A stretch of DNA of 64,000 nucleotides from Streptomyces liliiviolaceus (GCF_018070025.1 NZ_JAGPYQ010000001.1:1984001-2048000); one strand, 5' to 3'; positions 16,141-25,909 are shown, numbered from the stretch's first letter. Notes: generated from the letters alone by a model not told the origin. Made by a program: numbers and translations.

Positions 16141-16938
16141 TCAGTCCCACCAGAAGGTCCACGAGCGTGCGCCGAGCACCTCGCGCTCGGCGTACGCCCG
16201 CAGCGAGGCATGGCCGCTCTGCGTGATGTTGTCCGGGCAGAACGCGTAGTGCTCGGCGGCTATCGCCTCCGCCTCGGACAGGGTCCCGGGCGGGGCCGCG
16301 ACGGAGACGATCAGCTGGTCGAAGGTGAGGGCCACGACCCGGACGCCGAAGCGGTCCTCCCAGGACCGCAGGACCGCGCACAGCTCCGCCACGTCGTCGG
16401 TGAGATTGACCGGACCGCACCAGCCGATGGCGGCCGGGACGTCCGCGCTGCGGCGGGCCGGGACCAGCGCGAGGCGCGGCTCCTTCAGCAGGCTCGCGCC
16501 GCCGACGAGCGCGTCCGTCACCTCGGCGGCCCACACGTCCGGATCGACGTCCGGTACGCCCGCCGGGGCGAGGCCGGGCCAGTCGGCGTCCAGCGCCTCG
16601 GCCGCGGTCCCCTCCCAGAGCTCCGCGAGGACCTCCTCGGCGTCGTGGTCGCCCGGATAGGACGCGAGGTCCGGGTCCAGCTCCCACTTGTCCGGGTGCG
16701 GTTCGCTGCCCGTCCGCCCGCCGACCAGGACCGGGCACAGGCCCGCCGTGCGGCGCGCGGACGCCAGCCGCAGCCAGTCGCCCGGCGCCGCCGGGGCGTC
16801 GGCGCGCCACAGCAGCGGTTCGTCCCAGGGGCCCTCGACCGTCGTGTCGAGCAGGGCGCCGGGCGGGAGGTCGAGACCGAGCGAGCGGCCGGCCGGGTCG
16901 GCCGCGAGCGTCGGCAGCTGGTTCGGAAGAGTCGCCAT
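16141..16938 (-). CDS. DUF4253 domain protein
   Basis: This 265-residue protein ends in a DUF4253 domain (LRSWEDRFGVRVVALTFDQLIVSVAAPPGTLSEAEAIAAEHYAFCPDNI). The N-terminal half (WRADAPAAPGDWLRLASARRTAGLCPVLVGG) matches the usual region before this domain. The family has no known function. The start is the ATG at 16938. It runs tail to tail with the methyltransferase gene. Confidence 0.85.
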   Translation of the reverse strand: MATLPNQLPTLAADPAGRSLGLDLPPGALLDTTVEGPWDEPLLWRADAPAAPGDWLRLASARRTAGLCPVLVGGRTGSEPHPDKWELDPDLASYPGDHDAEEVLAELWEGTAAEALDADWPGLAPAGVPDVDPDVWAAEVTDALVGGASLLKEPRLALVPARRSADVPAAIGWCGPVNLTDDVAELCAVLRSWEDRFGVRVVALTFDQLIVSVAAPPGTLSEAEAIAAEHYAFCPDNITQSGHASLRAYAEREVLGARSWTFWWD

Positions 16939-17052
16939 GCCCGTGACTTTAGAGCCCGCCACTGACAACGGCCCCGGGGGGCGCAACAGCCCCAGGGGGT
17001 GCGACGGTTCCGGCCGCCATGGCCCCGCGTGCCGACCGCCCGTGGCGGTCCG

Positions 17053-17979
17053 TCAGTCGGTGCCGAACCAGGTCCGCGCGAGCGAGTCCAGCGTCGGCTC
17101 GGGCGGTTTCGGCAGCATGCGCAGATACGAGGCCAGGTTGCTGTAGACGTGCAGCAGCGTGTACGCCATGACCGTGTGCGGGTCGAACGGCGGGCGCCCG
17201 TAGGCCTCGTAGAACCGCTTCAGGAGCCGGGGCTGTCCGCAGGTGAGGAACAGGCCGACGCTCACGAGGTCGTAGGCGGGGTGGCCGATCAGCACCGGCT
17301 CGAAGTCGAAGAGGCCGGTCAGCCGCCAGCCGTCCGGGTCCACCGTCAGATGCTCACGCATGAACTCGGTGTGCAGCAGCACCCGTCGTGACGGGGCGGG
17401 CAGCGGGACCGAGTTCAGGAACCACGGGATCTGTTCGAGCCAGACCTCCGGCAGTCCGGTCTCGCGCTGCTGCTCCACCGCGTTCGCGCGCTGCGCGTCG
17501 ACGAACAGGCCCCAGTCGGCCGGGCCGACGAGACCCGAGAGCGGCCCCGCGGACAGCGCGTGCAGCGCCGCGAGCGTCTCACCGGCCTCCGTGACGATAC
17601 GGTCCTGGTCCGCCGCCGGGATCCGCGGCCACACGTTCGCGAGGCCCTCGCCGGGGAGCCGGGACATCAGGACGAAGGACCAGCCGTTCTTGTACGCGCC
17701 GGCCGAGTGCAACTGCGGTGTCGGGACCGGCAGTCTGCCGTACACATGGCTGAGCATCCGCTCCTCGCGCCGGGCGTCGAGCTTCTCGAAGGCGGGGAAC
17801 AGCTTCAGTACGTGCGCGGCGCCGATGGAGTACACCGGGAGCGAGCCCTCGATGTAGCGGACCATCTGCTTGGGGACCAGGCCGAGGCGCTCGCACAGGT
17901 CCGCCACGGCCGGCCGCAGCAGGGCCTCGTCGCGGACGACCGCGTCCAGCTCATCGCCGGTCTCAACGAGTGGCAGCAT
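17053..17979 (-). CDS. Aminoglycoside phosphotransferase-like kinase
   Basis: This 308-residue protein has the APH/choline kinase fold: an ATP-binding N-lobe (LPVYSIGAAHVLKLFPAFEK), the hinge WSFVLMSRLPGEGL, and the C-lobe DALHALSAGPL-type helix. The catalytic loop reads LLHTEFMREHLTV, where the usual H-G-D has become H-T-E, and the metal motif is LFDFEPVLIGHPAYDL with Asp kept. The Asp-to-Glu change in the catalytic loop may lower or alter activity. The substrate is unknown, and resistance should not be assumed from the fold alone. Confidence 0.82.
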   Translation of the reverse strand: MLPLVETGDELDAVVRDEALLRPAVADLCERLGLVPKQMVRYIEGSLPVYSIGAAHVLKLFPAFEKLDARREERMLSHVYGRLPVPTPQLHSAGAYKNGWSFVLMSRLPGEGLANVWPRIPAADQDRIVTEAGETLAALHALSAGPLSGLVGPADWGLFVDAQRANAVEQQRETGLPEVWLEQIPWFLNSVPLPAPSRRVLLHTEFMREHLTVDPDGWRLTGLFDFEPVLIGHPAYDLVSVGLFLTCGQPRLLKRFYEAYGRPPFDPHTVMAYTLLHVYSNLASYLRMLPKPPEPTLDSLARTWFGTD

Positions 17980-18293
17980 GACTGGCGCACACCCTCCGGC
18001 CGACCGGAGGGATGGAGAAGGGCAGTGCAGTGCTCATTGCGCTCCCAGCGTGCGGTTCGGCGAGGCTCACGTACCCCGGAGCCGGGGTCGGCGGCCCGCA
18101 GCATCGCATACTCGGGGGTGCGCCCGGACAGCTCAACCTTTGGCCCTTGCTTGCACGGACAGGCAGGGCCTGAGCAGGTCAGAAGCAGGTCGCAGGAGAC
18201 AGGTCCGAGGAACGCCGGGGAGAGACCGCGGCCGGGAGAGGGGCACGAGTGGGTGCCCCCCAACCGGTCGCTCACCCGAATGGGTGAACGGTG
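17980..18293 (-). other. Intergenic region between argS and the phosphotransferase gene
   Basis: This 314-bp gap follows the minus-strand argS gene. Besides the argS terminator hairpin at 18272-18287 I see only small GC-rich palindromes and no gene. It presumably carries the promoter of the phosphotransferase gene. Confidence 0.4.
18272..18287. terminator. Short hairpin after argS
   Basis: TCACCC-gaat-GGGTGA forms a 6-bp stem with a 4-base loop, 7 bases past the argS stop on the minus strand. It is short, so only moderately convincing as a terminator. Confidence 0.5.
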
Positions 18294-20069
18294 TCAGAGG
18301 CGTTCGGGGGTCCTGATACCGAGCAGCGCCATGCCCCGGTGGAGCGTGCGGGCCGTCAGGTCGACGAGGAACAGCCTGTTCTCGACGACCTCCGGCGGGT
18401 TCGCGTCGCTCAGCACCTGGCACTGGTCGTAGAACGTCGTCAGATGCGACGCCAGCTGGTACAGGTACGCGGCCAGTTTGTGCGGCTCGTACCCCGCGGC
18501 CACGTCCAGGAGCAGCTCGCCGAACTGGTCCAGGTGCAGCCCCAGCGCACGCTCCGCCGGAGCCAGCGCCAGCTCCGGGTGGGCCACCGGACGCGCGTCC
18601 CCGGCCTTGCGGAGGATCGACTGGATACGGGCGTACGCGTACTGGAGGTACACGCTCGTGTCGCCGTTCAGCGACACCATCTGGTCCAGGTCGAACTTGT
18701 AGTCCCGGACGGCGGACGTGGACAGGTCCGCGTACTTCACGGCGCCGACCCCGACGAACCGGCCGTTCTCGACGATCTCCTCCTCGGAGAGGCCCATCTT
18801 CGCGGCCTTCTCGCGGACCACCGCCGTGGCACGGTCGATCGCCTCGTCGAGGAGGTCCACCAGCCGGACCGTCTCGCCCTCACGCGTCTTGAACGGCTTG
18901 CCGTCCTTGCCGAGGACCGTGCCGAAGGCCAGCTGCTGCGCCTTGGTGTCCTCGTTCAGCCAGCCCGCCCTGCGAGCCGTCTCGAAGACCATCTTGAAGT
19001 GCAGCGACTGGCGCGCGTCGACCACGTACAGGAGCGTGTCCGCCTTCAGGTCGAAGACGCGGTTCCTGATCGCGGAGAGGTCGGTCGCCGCGTAGCCGTA
19101 GCCGCCGTCCGACTTCTTCACGATCAGCGGGACCGGGTTGCCGTCCGGGCCCTTCACGTCGTCGAAGAACACGCACAGGGCGCCTTCGGAGCGGACCGCG
19201 ACGCCTGATTCTTCGAGGAGGCGACAGGTCTCGTCCAGCATGTCGTTGTAGCCCGACTCGCCGACGATGTCCGCGTCCCGGATCTCCATGTCCAGCTTCT
19301 CGAAGACCGAGAAGAAGTAGACCTTCGACTCGTCGACGAACCGCTGCCAGGTGGCGAGCGTGTGCGGGTCGCCCGCCTGGAGGTCGACCACCCTGCGGCG
19401 GGCCCGCGTCTTGAACTCCTCGTCGGAGTCGAAGTGCGTGCGCGCGGCCTTGTAGAGGCGGTTCAGGTTCGACATCGCCTCCTCGCCCGTCTCCGCGGAG
19501 TCCGCCGAGCGGTCCAGCTCGTGCGGGTGCTCGTCCAGGTACTGGATGAGCATGCCGAACTGGGTGCCCCAGTCGCCGATGTGGTGCCGCCTGACGACGC
19601 TCTCGCCGACGAACTCCAGGATCCGCACGACCGCGTCGCCGATCACCGCGGAGCGGAGGTGGCCTACGTGCATCTCCTTCGCCACGTTCGGCTGGGCGTA
19701 GTCGATGACCGTCGTGCCCGGGTGCGCGGCGAGCGGCACGCCGAGGCGGTCCGCCGGGTCCGCGGCGCGGGCCGCGAGGGTTTCCGTGATCGCGCGGTCC
19801 GTGAGGGTGATGTTCAGGAAGCCGGGGCCCGAGACCTCGATGTCCTTGATCAGGTCGTCCGTGACGACCTGGGCGACGACCTGGGTCGCGAGGTCCCTGG
19901 GGTTGGCCTTCGCCTTCTTCGCCAGGGCGAGGATTCCGTTGGCCTGGAAGTCCGCCCTGTCGCTGCGTCGCAGCAGCGGGTCCGCGGCCGCGGGCTCCGG
20001 CAGGGTTGCCGTGAGGGCGGTTGCGAGGCGCTGGTGGACGTGGGCGGTGAGGGACGTGACCGGGGGCAT
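18294..20069 (-). CDS. argS: Arginyl-tRNA synthetase
   Basis: This 591-residue class I synthetase charges tRNA-Arg. The HIGH-type motif is [16 protein letters not shown] near residue 134, preceded by [11 protein letters not shown]. The adenylation domain continues through [17 protein letters not shown]. The C-terminus holds the DALR-type anticodon-binding helix ([19 protein letters not shown]). Length and layout are normal for bacterial ArgRS. It is divergent from lysS across a 334-bp gap packed with palindromes. Confidence 0.97.
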   Translation of the reverse strand: MPPVTSLTAHVHQRLATALTATLPEPAAADPLLRRSDRADFQANGILALAKKAKANPRDLATQVVAQVVTDDLIKDIEVSGPGFLNITLTDRAITETLAARAADPADRLGVPLAAHPGTTVIDYAQPNVAKEMHVGHLRSAVIGDAVVRILEFVGESVVRRHHIGDWGTQFGMLIQYLDEHPHELDRSADSAETGEEAMSNLNRLYKAARTHFDSDEEFKTRARRRVVDLQAGDPHTLATWQRFVDESKVYFFSVFEKLDMEIRDADIVGESGYNDMLDETCRLLEESGVAVRSEGALCVFFDDVKGPDGNPVPLIVKKSDGGYGYAATDLSAIRNRVFDLKADTLLYVVDARQSLHFKMVFETARRAGWLNEDTKAQQLAFGTVLGKDGKPFKTREGETVRLVDLLDEAIDRATAVVREKAAKMGLSEEEIVENGRFVGVGAVKYADLSTSAVRDYKFDLDQMVSLNGDTSVYLQYAYARIQSILRKAGDARPVAHPELALAPAERALGLHLDQFGELLLDVAAGYEPHKLAAYLYQLASHLTTFYDQCQVLSDANPPEVVENRLFLVDLTARTLHRGMALLGIRTPERL

Positions 20070-20403
20070 GGGGTGGGTGCCGTTCTCCTCGTGGGCATGG
20101 ATCAGGCCAGTATCCCACGGGGGGCAAAGGGGTTTTTCGCCCCCGCCGCCCCTACCCGTTCCCGTCCACGCATGGGGCTGCGCCCCTCGCCCCCTTGTCG
20201 CGCTTGCGCGCTCGTCCTCAAACGCCGGACGGGCTGAGTGGGTAGCCCCTCCGGCGTTTGAGGAGCGGGGGTTCGGGGGCTGGCCCCCGAGTCAGTGACG
20301 GGAAGGGTAGGGGCGGCGGGGGCGAGGAAAAGGCGTTTTCGTGGTTGAGGGCCTAGCTGGGACAATGGCGCGGTCAGCCGTGTCAACCGTAGGAAAGAAG
20401 GAC
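20070..20403. other. argS/lysS divergent intergenic region
   Basis: This 334-bp spacer separates the starts of argS (minus) and lysS (plus), so it must carry both promoters. It is dominated by nested inverted repeats at 20138-20324. No gene and no T-box-like structure is seen. Confidence 0.6.
20138..20324. repeat. Nested inverted repeats between argS and lysS
   Basis: An outer pair (20138-20166 with 20297-20324) is complementary over about 28 bases with one bulge. An inner pair, TCCTCAAACGCCGGA (20215-20229) with TCCGGCGTTTGAGGA (20250-20264), is perfect over 15 bases. Small hairpins such as GGGGCTGCGCCCC lie between. The inner palindrome resembles one I recognise as common between Streptomyces genes. 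Because the flanking genes are divergent, this cannot simply be a shared terminator. Confidence 0.85.
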
Positions 20404-22146
20404 GTGCCGATCGTGGCTCAGAGCACCGAGACCACCGACTGGGTCTCCCGTTTCGCGGATGAGGTCATCGAGGAGTCGGAGCGCCGAGCCCCGGGCAAAC
20501 CCGTCGTCGTCGCGTCCGGACTGTCGCCCTCCGGCCCCATCCACCTGGGCAACCTGCGCGAGGTCATGACCCCGCACCTCGTCGCGGACGAGATCAGGCG
20601 GCGCGGGCACGAGGTCAGGCATCTGATCTCCTGGGACGACTACGACCGGTACCGCAAGGTGCCGAACGGCGTCCCGGGGGTCGACGCGTCCTGGGCCGAG
20701 CACATCGGCCGGCCGCTGACCGCGGTCCCCGCCCCGGAAGGCTCCGCGTACGCGAACTGGGCCGAGCACTTCAAGGCCGCCATGGTCGAGGCGCTCGCCG
20801 AGATGGGCGTCGAGTTCGACGGGATCAGCCAGACCGAGCAGTACACCTCGGGTGTCTATCGCGAGCAGGTCCTGCACGCGATGAAGCACCGGGGTGACAT
20901 CGACGCGATCCTCGATCAGTACCGGACCAAGAAGACGCCCCCGAAGAAGCAGGGGCAGAAGCCTGTCGACGAGGCCGAGCTCGAAGCCGCCGAGGGGTCG
21001 GGTGCCGCGGCCGAGGACGACGGCACCGGGTCCGCCGGGTACTTCCCGTACAAGCCGTACTGCGGCGGTTGCGGCAAGGACCTCACCACCGTCACGGCCT
21101 ACGACGACGACACCACCGAGCTGACGTACAGCTGCACCGAGTGCGGCTACGAGGAGACCGTCCGGCTCAGCGAGTTCAATCGCGGCAAGCTCGTCTGGAA
21201 GGTCGACTGGCCGATGCGCTGGGCCTACGAGGGCGTCGTCTTCGAGCCGAGCGGTGTCGACCACTCGTCCCCCGGGTCGAGCTTCCAGGTCGGCGGGCAG
21301 ATCGTCGGCAGCATCTTCGGCGGCAAGCAGCCCATCGGGCCCATGTACGCCTTCGTGGGGATCTCCGGGATGGCGAAGATGTCGTCCAGCAAGGGGGGCG
21401 TGCCGACGCCGGGTGACGCGCTGAAGATCATGGAGCCTCAGCTGCTGCGCTGGCTCTACGCCCGCCGCCGGCCCAACCAGTCGTTCAAGATCGCCTTCGA
21501 CCAGGAGATCCAGCGGCTCTACGACGAGTGGGACAAACTGGAGGTGAAGGTCGCCGACGGGTCCGCCCTGCCGGGGGACGTCGCCGCCCACGCGCGCGCC
21601 GTCGGCACCGCGGCCGGGGAACTCGCCAAGACGCCCCGGCCGATGGCCTACCGCACGCTCGCCTCCGTCGCCGACATCACCGCCGGCGCCGAGGACCAGA
21701 CCCTGCGCATCCTCGGCGAGCTCGACCCCGCGCACCCGATCACCTCGCTCGACGAGGTCCGGCCGCGGCTCGACAAGGCGGAGGCCTGGATCAACACCCA
21801 GGTCCCCGCCGACCAGCGGACCGTCGTGCGCAAGGACGCGGACGCCGAACTCCTCACGTCCCTCGACGACCAGGGCCGCGCCTCGCTGCGGCTGCTGCTC
21901 GACGGTCTCGACACGCACTGGTCGCTGGACGGGCTCACCCACCTCGTCTACGGCGTTCCGAAGGTCCAGGCCGGTTTCTCCGCCGACGCCACGCCCAAGG
22001 AGCTCCCGGCGGAGATCAAGGTCGCCCAGCGCACGTTCTTCGCGCTGCTCTACCACCTGCTGGTGGGCCGCGACACCGGCCCGCGCCTGCCCACCCTGCT
22101 GCTCGCGGTGGGCCAGGAGCGGGTGAGGAAGCTGCTCGGCGCGTAG
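20404..22146 (+). CDS. lysS: Lysyl-tRNA synthetase, class I
   Basis: This is the archaeal-type class I LysRS, not the usual bacterial class II enzyme. The class I motifs are SGLSPSGPIHLGNLREV (HIGH) and AKMSSSKGGVPT (KMSKS). A zinc-knuckle-like insert has two CxxC pairs (CGGCGK and CTECGY). I chose GTG 20404 (580 residues, starting VPIVAQSTETTDW) because AGGAAAGAAG lies just upstream; the frame is open back to 20341. The gene ends at an exceptionally strong hairpin (22154-22219). Confidence 0.95.
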   Translation: MPIVAQSTETTDWVSRFADEVIEESERRAPGKPVVVASGLSPSGPIHLGNLREVMTPHLVADEIRRRGHEVRHLISWDDYDRYRKVPNGVPGVDASWAEHIGRPLTAVPAPEGSAYANWAEHFKAAMVEALAEMGVEFDGISQTEQYTSGVYREQVLHAMKHRGDIDAILDQYRTKKTPPKKQGQKPVDEAELEAAEGSGAAAEDDGTGSAGYFPYKPYCGGCGKDLTTVTAYDDDTTELTYSCTECGYEETVRLSEFNRGKLVWKVDWPMRWAYEGVVFEPSGVDHSSPGSSFQVGGQIVGSIFGGKQPIGPMYAFVGISGMAKMSSSKGGVPTPGDALKIMEPQLLRWLYARRRPNQSFKIAFDQEIQRLYDEWDKLEVKVADGSALPGDVAAHARAVGTAAGELAKTPRPMAYRTLASVADITAGAEDQTLRILGELDPAHPITSLDEVRPRLDKAEAWINTQVPADQRTVVRKDADAELLTSLDDQGRASLRLLLDGLDTHWSLDGLTHLVYGVPKVQAGFSADATPKELPAEIKVAQRTFFALLYHLLVGRDTGPRLPTLLLAVGQERVRKLLGA

Positions 22147-22153
22147 TTCTTGT

Positions 22154-22219
22154 TCCTGTCCGTACGCGGAAGGGGGCGCCCGGTGAACTCCGGGCGCCCC
22201 CTTCCGCGTACGGACAGGA
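22154..22219. terminator. Perfect 30-bp stem bidirectional terminator
   Basis: Two 30-base arms (22154-22183 and 22190-22219) are perfectly complementary around a 6-base loop. The hairpin sits between the convergent lysS and DUF2637 genes, 8 bases after one stop and 1 base before the other. No T-tract follows. Confidence 0.92.
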
Positions 22220-22220
22220 C

Positions 22221-23633
22221 CTAGGCGATGTGGTCCTCCTGGAGCTCCGCCGTGTGGCGGTTGGTGAAGCGGTTGACCATCCGGTCGGCCTCGCGCTGCG
22301 GGAGCGTGGTGCCGTACGTGTCCTCCACGTTGCCCCGGAACTGGCCCGAGGTCGGATAGCTGCCGTCTATCGACTTCTTGAAGACCAGGTAGTAGTCCTC
22401 CTCGGTCGGCTCCGTGCCGCCGCCCGCGCCCAGCTCACGCGTACGGCCGGGACCGGCCGGGATCGGGAACGTACCGGTGTCCTCCGGGGACGGCTCGGGG
22501 GCCGGGTCCTGCGGCTCCTGCTCCGCGTACTGCTGCTGAGGGAAGGCCTCCTCCTGCTGCTGCGGGAACGCCTCCTGCTCGAACCGCCGACGGTCCTGGA
22601 ACCGCCGCTCGTCCCGGAGCCGTTGCTGCTCCTCGAACTCCTCGGCCTGCTGCTGCTCCGCGTACCACTGGGTGTACGCGGCCTCCGGGTCGTACGTCGG
22701 GTCGTAGCCGCCCTGGTACTCGACGGACTGGGGGTCCCGAGACTGGAGCCACTGGTTCTGCGGCTCGGCCCGGTCCGGCTGCTCAGCCGGCTCGGTGAAC
22801 TCGTCGCTCTCGGGAGCGGGGCGCCGCGCCCGGTCGGGAGCCGCGTCCTCCCGTGCGGCCGGTGCCGCCGCGGGGGTGCGGGCGCCCGCGGACGCCTCGG
22901 CCGGTTCCAGCGCGGGCTGCGGCGCCGGGGGCAGCAGCGCCGGCTCGATGCCCGCCGCCGCGAGGCCGGAGGGCGCGGTCTCGGCCAGGGGGACGCCGTA
23001 GCGGGCGAGCCGCAGGGGCATCAGGGACTCCACCGGGGCCTTGCGGCGCCAGGAGCGGCCGAAGCGGGAGCGCAGCCGCGCCTGGTAGACGAGTCGTTCC
23101 TGCTCCAGCTTGATGACCTGCTCGTAGGAGCGCAGCTCCCACAGCTTCATCCTGCGCCACAGCAGGAACGTGGGCAGCGGGGAGAGCAGCCAGCGGGTGA
23201 GGCGCACGCCCTCCATGTGCTTGTCGGCGGTGATGTCCGCGATCCGGCCGATCGCGTGCCGGGCCGCCTCCACGGAGACCACGAACAGGATCGGGATGAC
23301 CGCGTGCATGCCCACGCCGAGCGGGTCCGGCCAGGCGGCGGCGCCGTTGAAGGCGATCGTCGCGGCCGTCAGCAGCCAGGCCGTCTGCCGCAGCAGCGGG
23401 AACGGGATCCTGATCCAGGTGAGGAGCAGGTCGAGCGAGAGCAGGACGCATATGCCCGCGTCGATGCCGATCGGGAACACGTAGCTGAAGTTCCCGAAGC
23501 CCTTCTCCAGGGCCAGTTCACGCACCGCGGCGTAGGAACCGGCGAAGCCGATCGCCGCGATGACGACCGCTCCGAAGACCACCACACCGATGAGGATCTT
23601 GTGCGTCTTGGTGAGCTGCATAGGCGCGGCCAC
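22221..23633 (-). CDS. DUF2637 multi-pass membrane protein
   Basis: This ~470-residue protein has four predicted membrane helices in the first ~125 residues (ILIGVVVFGAVVIAAIGFAGSYAAV; VFPIGIDAGICVLLSLDLLL; LLTAATIAFNGAAAW; VIPILFVVSVEAARHAI), the DUF2637 layout. A basic linker follows, then a long cytoplasmic region rich in Glu, Gln and Pro with EAFPQQQ repeats, and a small conserved C-terminal domain (DYYLVFKKSIDGSYPTSGQFRGNVEDTYG) of the kind that may bind DNA. Related proteins occur in actinobacterial chromosomes and plasmids; function is not established. GTG 23633 has GGGGAGGGGAG 5 bases upstream. Confidence 0.8.
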   Translation of the reverse strand: MAAPMQLTKTHKILIGVVVFGAVVIAAIGFAGSYAAVRELALEKGFGNFSYVFPIGIDAGICVLLSLDLLLTWIRIPFPLLRQTAWLLTAATIAFNGAAAWPDPLGVGMHAVIPILFVVSVEAARHAIGRIADITADKHMEGVRLTRWLLSPLPTFLLWRRMKLWELRSYEQVIKLEQERLVYQARLRSRFGRSWRRKAPVESLMPLRLARYGVPLAETAPSGLAAAGIEPALLPPAPQPALEPAEASAGARTPAAAPAAREDAAPDRARRPAPESDEFTEPAEQPDRAEPQNQWLQSRDPQSVEYQGGYDPTYDPEAAYTQWYAEQQQAEEFEEQQRLRDERRFQDRRRFEQEAFPQQQEEAFPQQQYAEQEPQDPAPEPSPEDTGTFPIPAGPGRTRELGAGGGTEPTEEDYYLVFKKSIDGSYPTSGQFRGNVEDTYGTTLPQREADRMVNRFTNRHTAELQEDHIA

Positions 23634-23817
23634 CCGTACTCCCCTCCCCTTACGACCTGTTGCGCGCAACAGAGTGGCACATGTGTACGGGGTGCGGATG
23701 CCCGGTACGGGTGGAGCCCGGCCTCCGTGGGGGCCGGGCTCCACCAAATGTCCTGGTAGGGCTGCGAGTGGGAGGGCGGTCGAACTGGACGCCGAAGTTC
23801 CCGACTCGGGCCCCGCG

Positions 23818-24705
23818 TCAGTCCTTCTTGGTGGCGGACTTGCTGGGGCTCGCGTCGTCGTCGGCGCCGCCGAGGTCCGAACCCTTGCCGGAACTCCCGC
23901 TCGCGGACTTGCTCGGCGACGCGCTCGCGTCGGACCCGGACCCGGACCCGGACGTGGCCCCGCTGTTGCCGCCGTTCGCGGTCACGACCGCCTGGACGGC
24001 CTCCTTCGCGGCCTTCTCCGCCGCCTTCGTCAGATCGGCGGCCTTCGGGGAGTCGTTGCCCGCGAGGCCCGCGCCGTTGTAGTCGACCGTCACGACGACG
24101 TTCTCCACGCGCGTCACGAGCGTCTGCTGCCGGAAGGTGCCTTCCTTCTTCTTCAGGTCGTACGTCACCAGCGTCGCCTCGTTGCCCGTGCCGGACACCG
24201 GCTGCGACTTGGTGTTCTTCGCGTCCTCGACCGCACGCGCGTCCTCGGCGTGCTTCGTGTAGTACTCCGAGGCCAGCTTCTCGCCCGTGCCCCGGCTCTG
24301 GTCCGACTCGAAACGCAGCAGCGACACGTTCAGCCAGCGGAACTGCGAGCCGTCCACGCCCTTGTTGTCCAGGCTGTCCCAGGAGCAGTTGCCACGGGTG
24401 CTGATGTCTTCGGACTTGCCTTCCTTGCCGGACTTGGTGCCCTCCGGGACGAGCTCCTTCAGAGTCTTCGACGAGAACACCTTGCACGGCTCGGGAAGCT
24501 TCGCGTACGTCGCCTCCTTCACCACCGCGGCCGCCTCCGTGGCGGAGGACGACGCCGAGGAGCCGGAGTCCTTCTTCGCGTCGTCGCCTGAGCCGTCGCC
24601 GGAGTCCGAGGAGCAGCCGGAGGCGACGAGCATCACCGGGAGGGCGGCCGCCCCGACGAGGACGCGGGTGAGTCGCTGACGGTGTCGCTGTACGGATCGG
24701 TGCAT
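23818..24705 (-). CDS. DUF3558-type lipoprotein (first of two)
   Basis: This 295-residue protein has a signal peptide and lipobox (LPVMLVASGC) and a Ser/Asp-rich linker. The mature domain begins TYAKLPEPCKVFSSKTLKELVP and has a second Cys (GNCSWDSLD), the layout of DUF3558 lipoproteins. The C-terminal ~50 residues are Ser/Gly/Asp-rich and probably disordered. The ATG at 24705 has GAAGGA just upstream. The next gene encodes a diverged paralogue. No function is known. Confidence 0.8.
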   Translation of the reverse strand: MHRSVQRHRQRLTRVLVGAAALPVMLVASGCSSDSGDGSGDDAKKDSGSSASSSATEAAAVVKEATYAKLPEPCKVFSSKTLKELVPEGTKSGKEGKSEDISTRGNCSWDSLDNKGVDGSQFRWLNVSLLRFESDQSRGTGEKLASEYYTKHAEDARAVEDAKNTKSQPVSGTGNEATLVTYDLKKKEGTFRQQTLVTRVENVVVTVDYNGAGLAGNDSPKAADLTKAAEKAAKEAVQAVVTANGGNSGATSGSGSGSDASASPSKSASGSSGKGSDLGGADDDASPSKSATKKD

Positions 24706-24854
24706 GGTTCCTTCACTCAAGACGCTCGGGTGTACGTGCGGACGGCCGCGTTCTCCGCCTGACCGCACTCGGTCGGGTCCGAGGAGCCACGGTAGCCCGA
24801 ACGGGACATGTGCGGCTCAGGTTCCGCCGAGGCCGAAACCTCCGCCGAACGTCT

Positions 24855-25703
24855 CTAATCGCTGAACGACTCGGCGAGCTGACCCGCCAGTTTCCGCGCC
24901 CTGTCCTGCATGTCCTTGCTGCTCGGGACGTCCGTCGTGGTCGCCGGCTGCTCGTCGTACTGGATCGTCACGACCACGTTGGACGTGCGGAACACCACAG
25001 TCACCGTGCGCTGCTTGGAGTCGTTCAGCGCGTCGTCGAGGAACGCCGTGTTGCCCAGGCCGTCGAGCGTGCGGGGCTGGAGGGCGCTCGGCGTGGAGCC
25101 CGGGACGCCACTGGCGGAGGGGTCCGCGGAGCCGGTCCCGTCCGCGGAGGAGCTGCTGTCACCTCCGGCGCCGGCGCCCGGGGTCGATCCGGAGCCGGAC
25201 CCGGGCGACTCGGAGGCATCGGGGGCCTCGGTCGTGGCGGAGGGCGACGCGGCCGGTGCCGGAAGGTCCGCCGCCACCTCCTTCTTCGCGTAGATCTCCT
25301 CCGCGCGGTCGTCGTCGCTCACCGTGTTGTCGTACGAGACCACCCGCTCGAAATCCACCAGGAGATGGTCGGTCGCGGTCGCCGACTCCGCCTTCCAGCG
25401 GCAGCCGACCTTCCGGTCCGTGTCGTACGTGACCGTCGCCGTGCCCTCGTAGGCCTTCTCGCGCTGCTCCTCGTCCGTGAGCTGCTTGATGCCCGGCAGC
25501 AGGGAGTCCAGGGTGCTGTGCGACACCGCGTCGCAAGGCTCCGGGAGGGTGCGGTACTTGCCGGGCTGTGCCGCGGCGGCCGTCGACGTCGTGCCGCCCG
25601 GCTTCGGGTCGTCCTGACCGCCGTCCGGCGATCCGCCGGTGCAGCCGGCCAGCAGCGCCGCGAGGAGCGCGGTGACGCCGGGTACGTACGCCTTCCGCTG
25701 CAC
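24855..25703 (-). CDS. DUF3558-type lipoprotein (second of two)
   Basis: This 282-residue protein is a probable paralogue of the one downstream: signal peptide and lipobox (LAALLAGC), then KYRTLPEPCDAVSHSTLDSLLPG and a second Cys in VGCRWKAES. A Ser/Gly/Pro-rich insert of ~60 residues interrupts the domain before the last block (FRTSNVVVTIQYDEQP). The GTG at 25703 has GAGAGGAG 7 bases upstream. It is followed on the same strand by the first lipoprotein and the DUF2637 gene, so the three may work together in the cell envelope. Confidence 0.8.
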   Translation of the reverse strand: MQRKAYVPGVTALLAALLAGCTGGSPDGGQDDPKPGGTTSTAAAAQPGKYRTLPEPCDAVSHSTLDSLLPGIKQLTDEEQREKAYEGTATVTYDTDRKVGCRWKAESATATDHLLVDFERVVSYDNTVSDDDRAEEIYAKKEVAADLPAPAASPSATTEAPDASESPGSGSGSTPGAGAGGDSSSSADGTGSADPSASGVPGSTPSALQPRTLDGLGNTAFLDDALNDSKQRTVTVVFRTSNVVVTIQYDEQPATTTDVPSSKDMQDRARKLAGQLAESFSD

Positions 25704-25909
25704 GGTGGGGCTCCTCTCGACGGGTCGATCGACTGTGCTCACGACCAGGGTGTCCTGTGGTTATTCGGTTGCCGCACGGGGGTGGCCCCTGGAGACAATG
25801 TGTATCGCACGCACTGCCGTGGACGCCGGTCCGTTGTCCCAAACGTTGGCCTTGGCGCCGGTTTTGCGATGTAAGACTTCTGTTGGTTTTTCGGGGGAAT
25901 GAGGGCGAT

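Noticed and set aside
17053..17979. Aminoglycoside resistance gene
   Set aside because: Only the fold matches. The catalytic loop is altered and there is no resistance or cluster context.
20070..20403. T-box riboswitch for argS or lysS
   Set aside because: The palindromes do not show T-box parts (specifier loop, the TGG-containing T-box sequence, antiterminator), and they lie between divergent genes.
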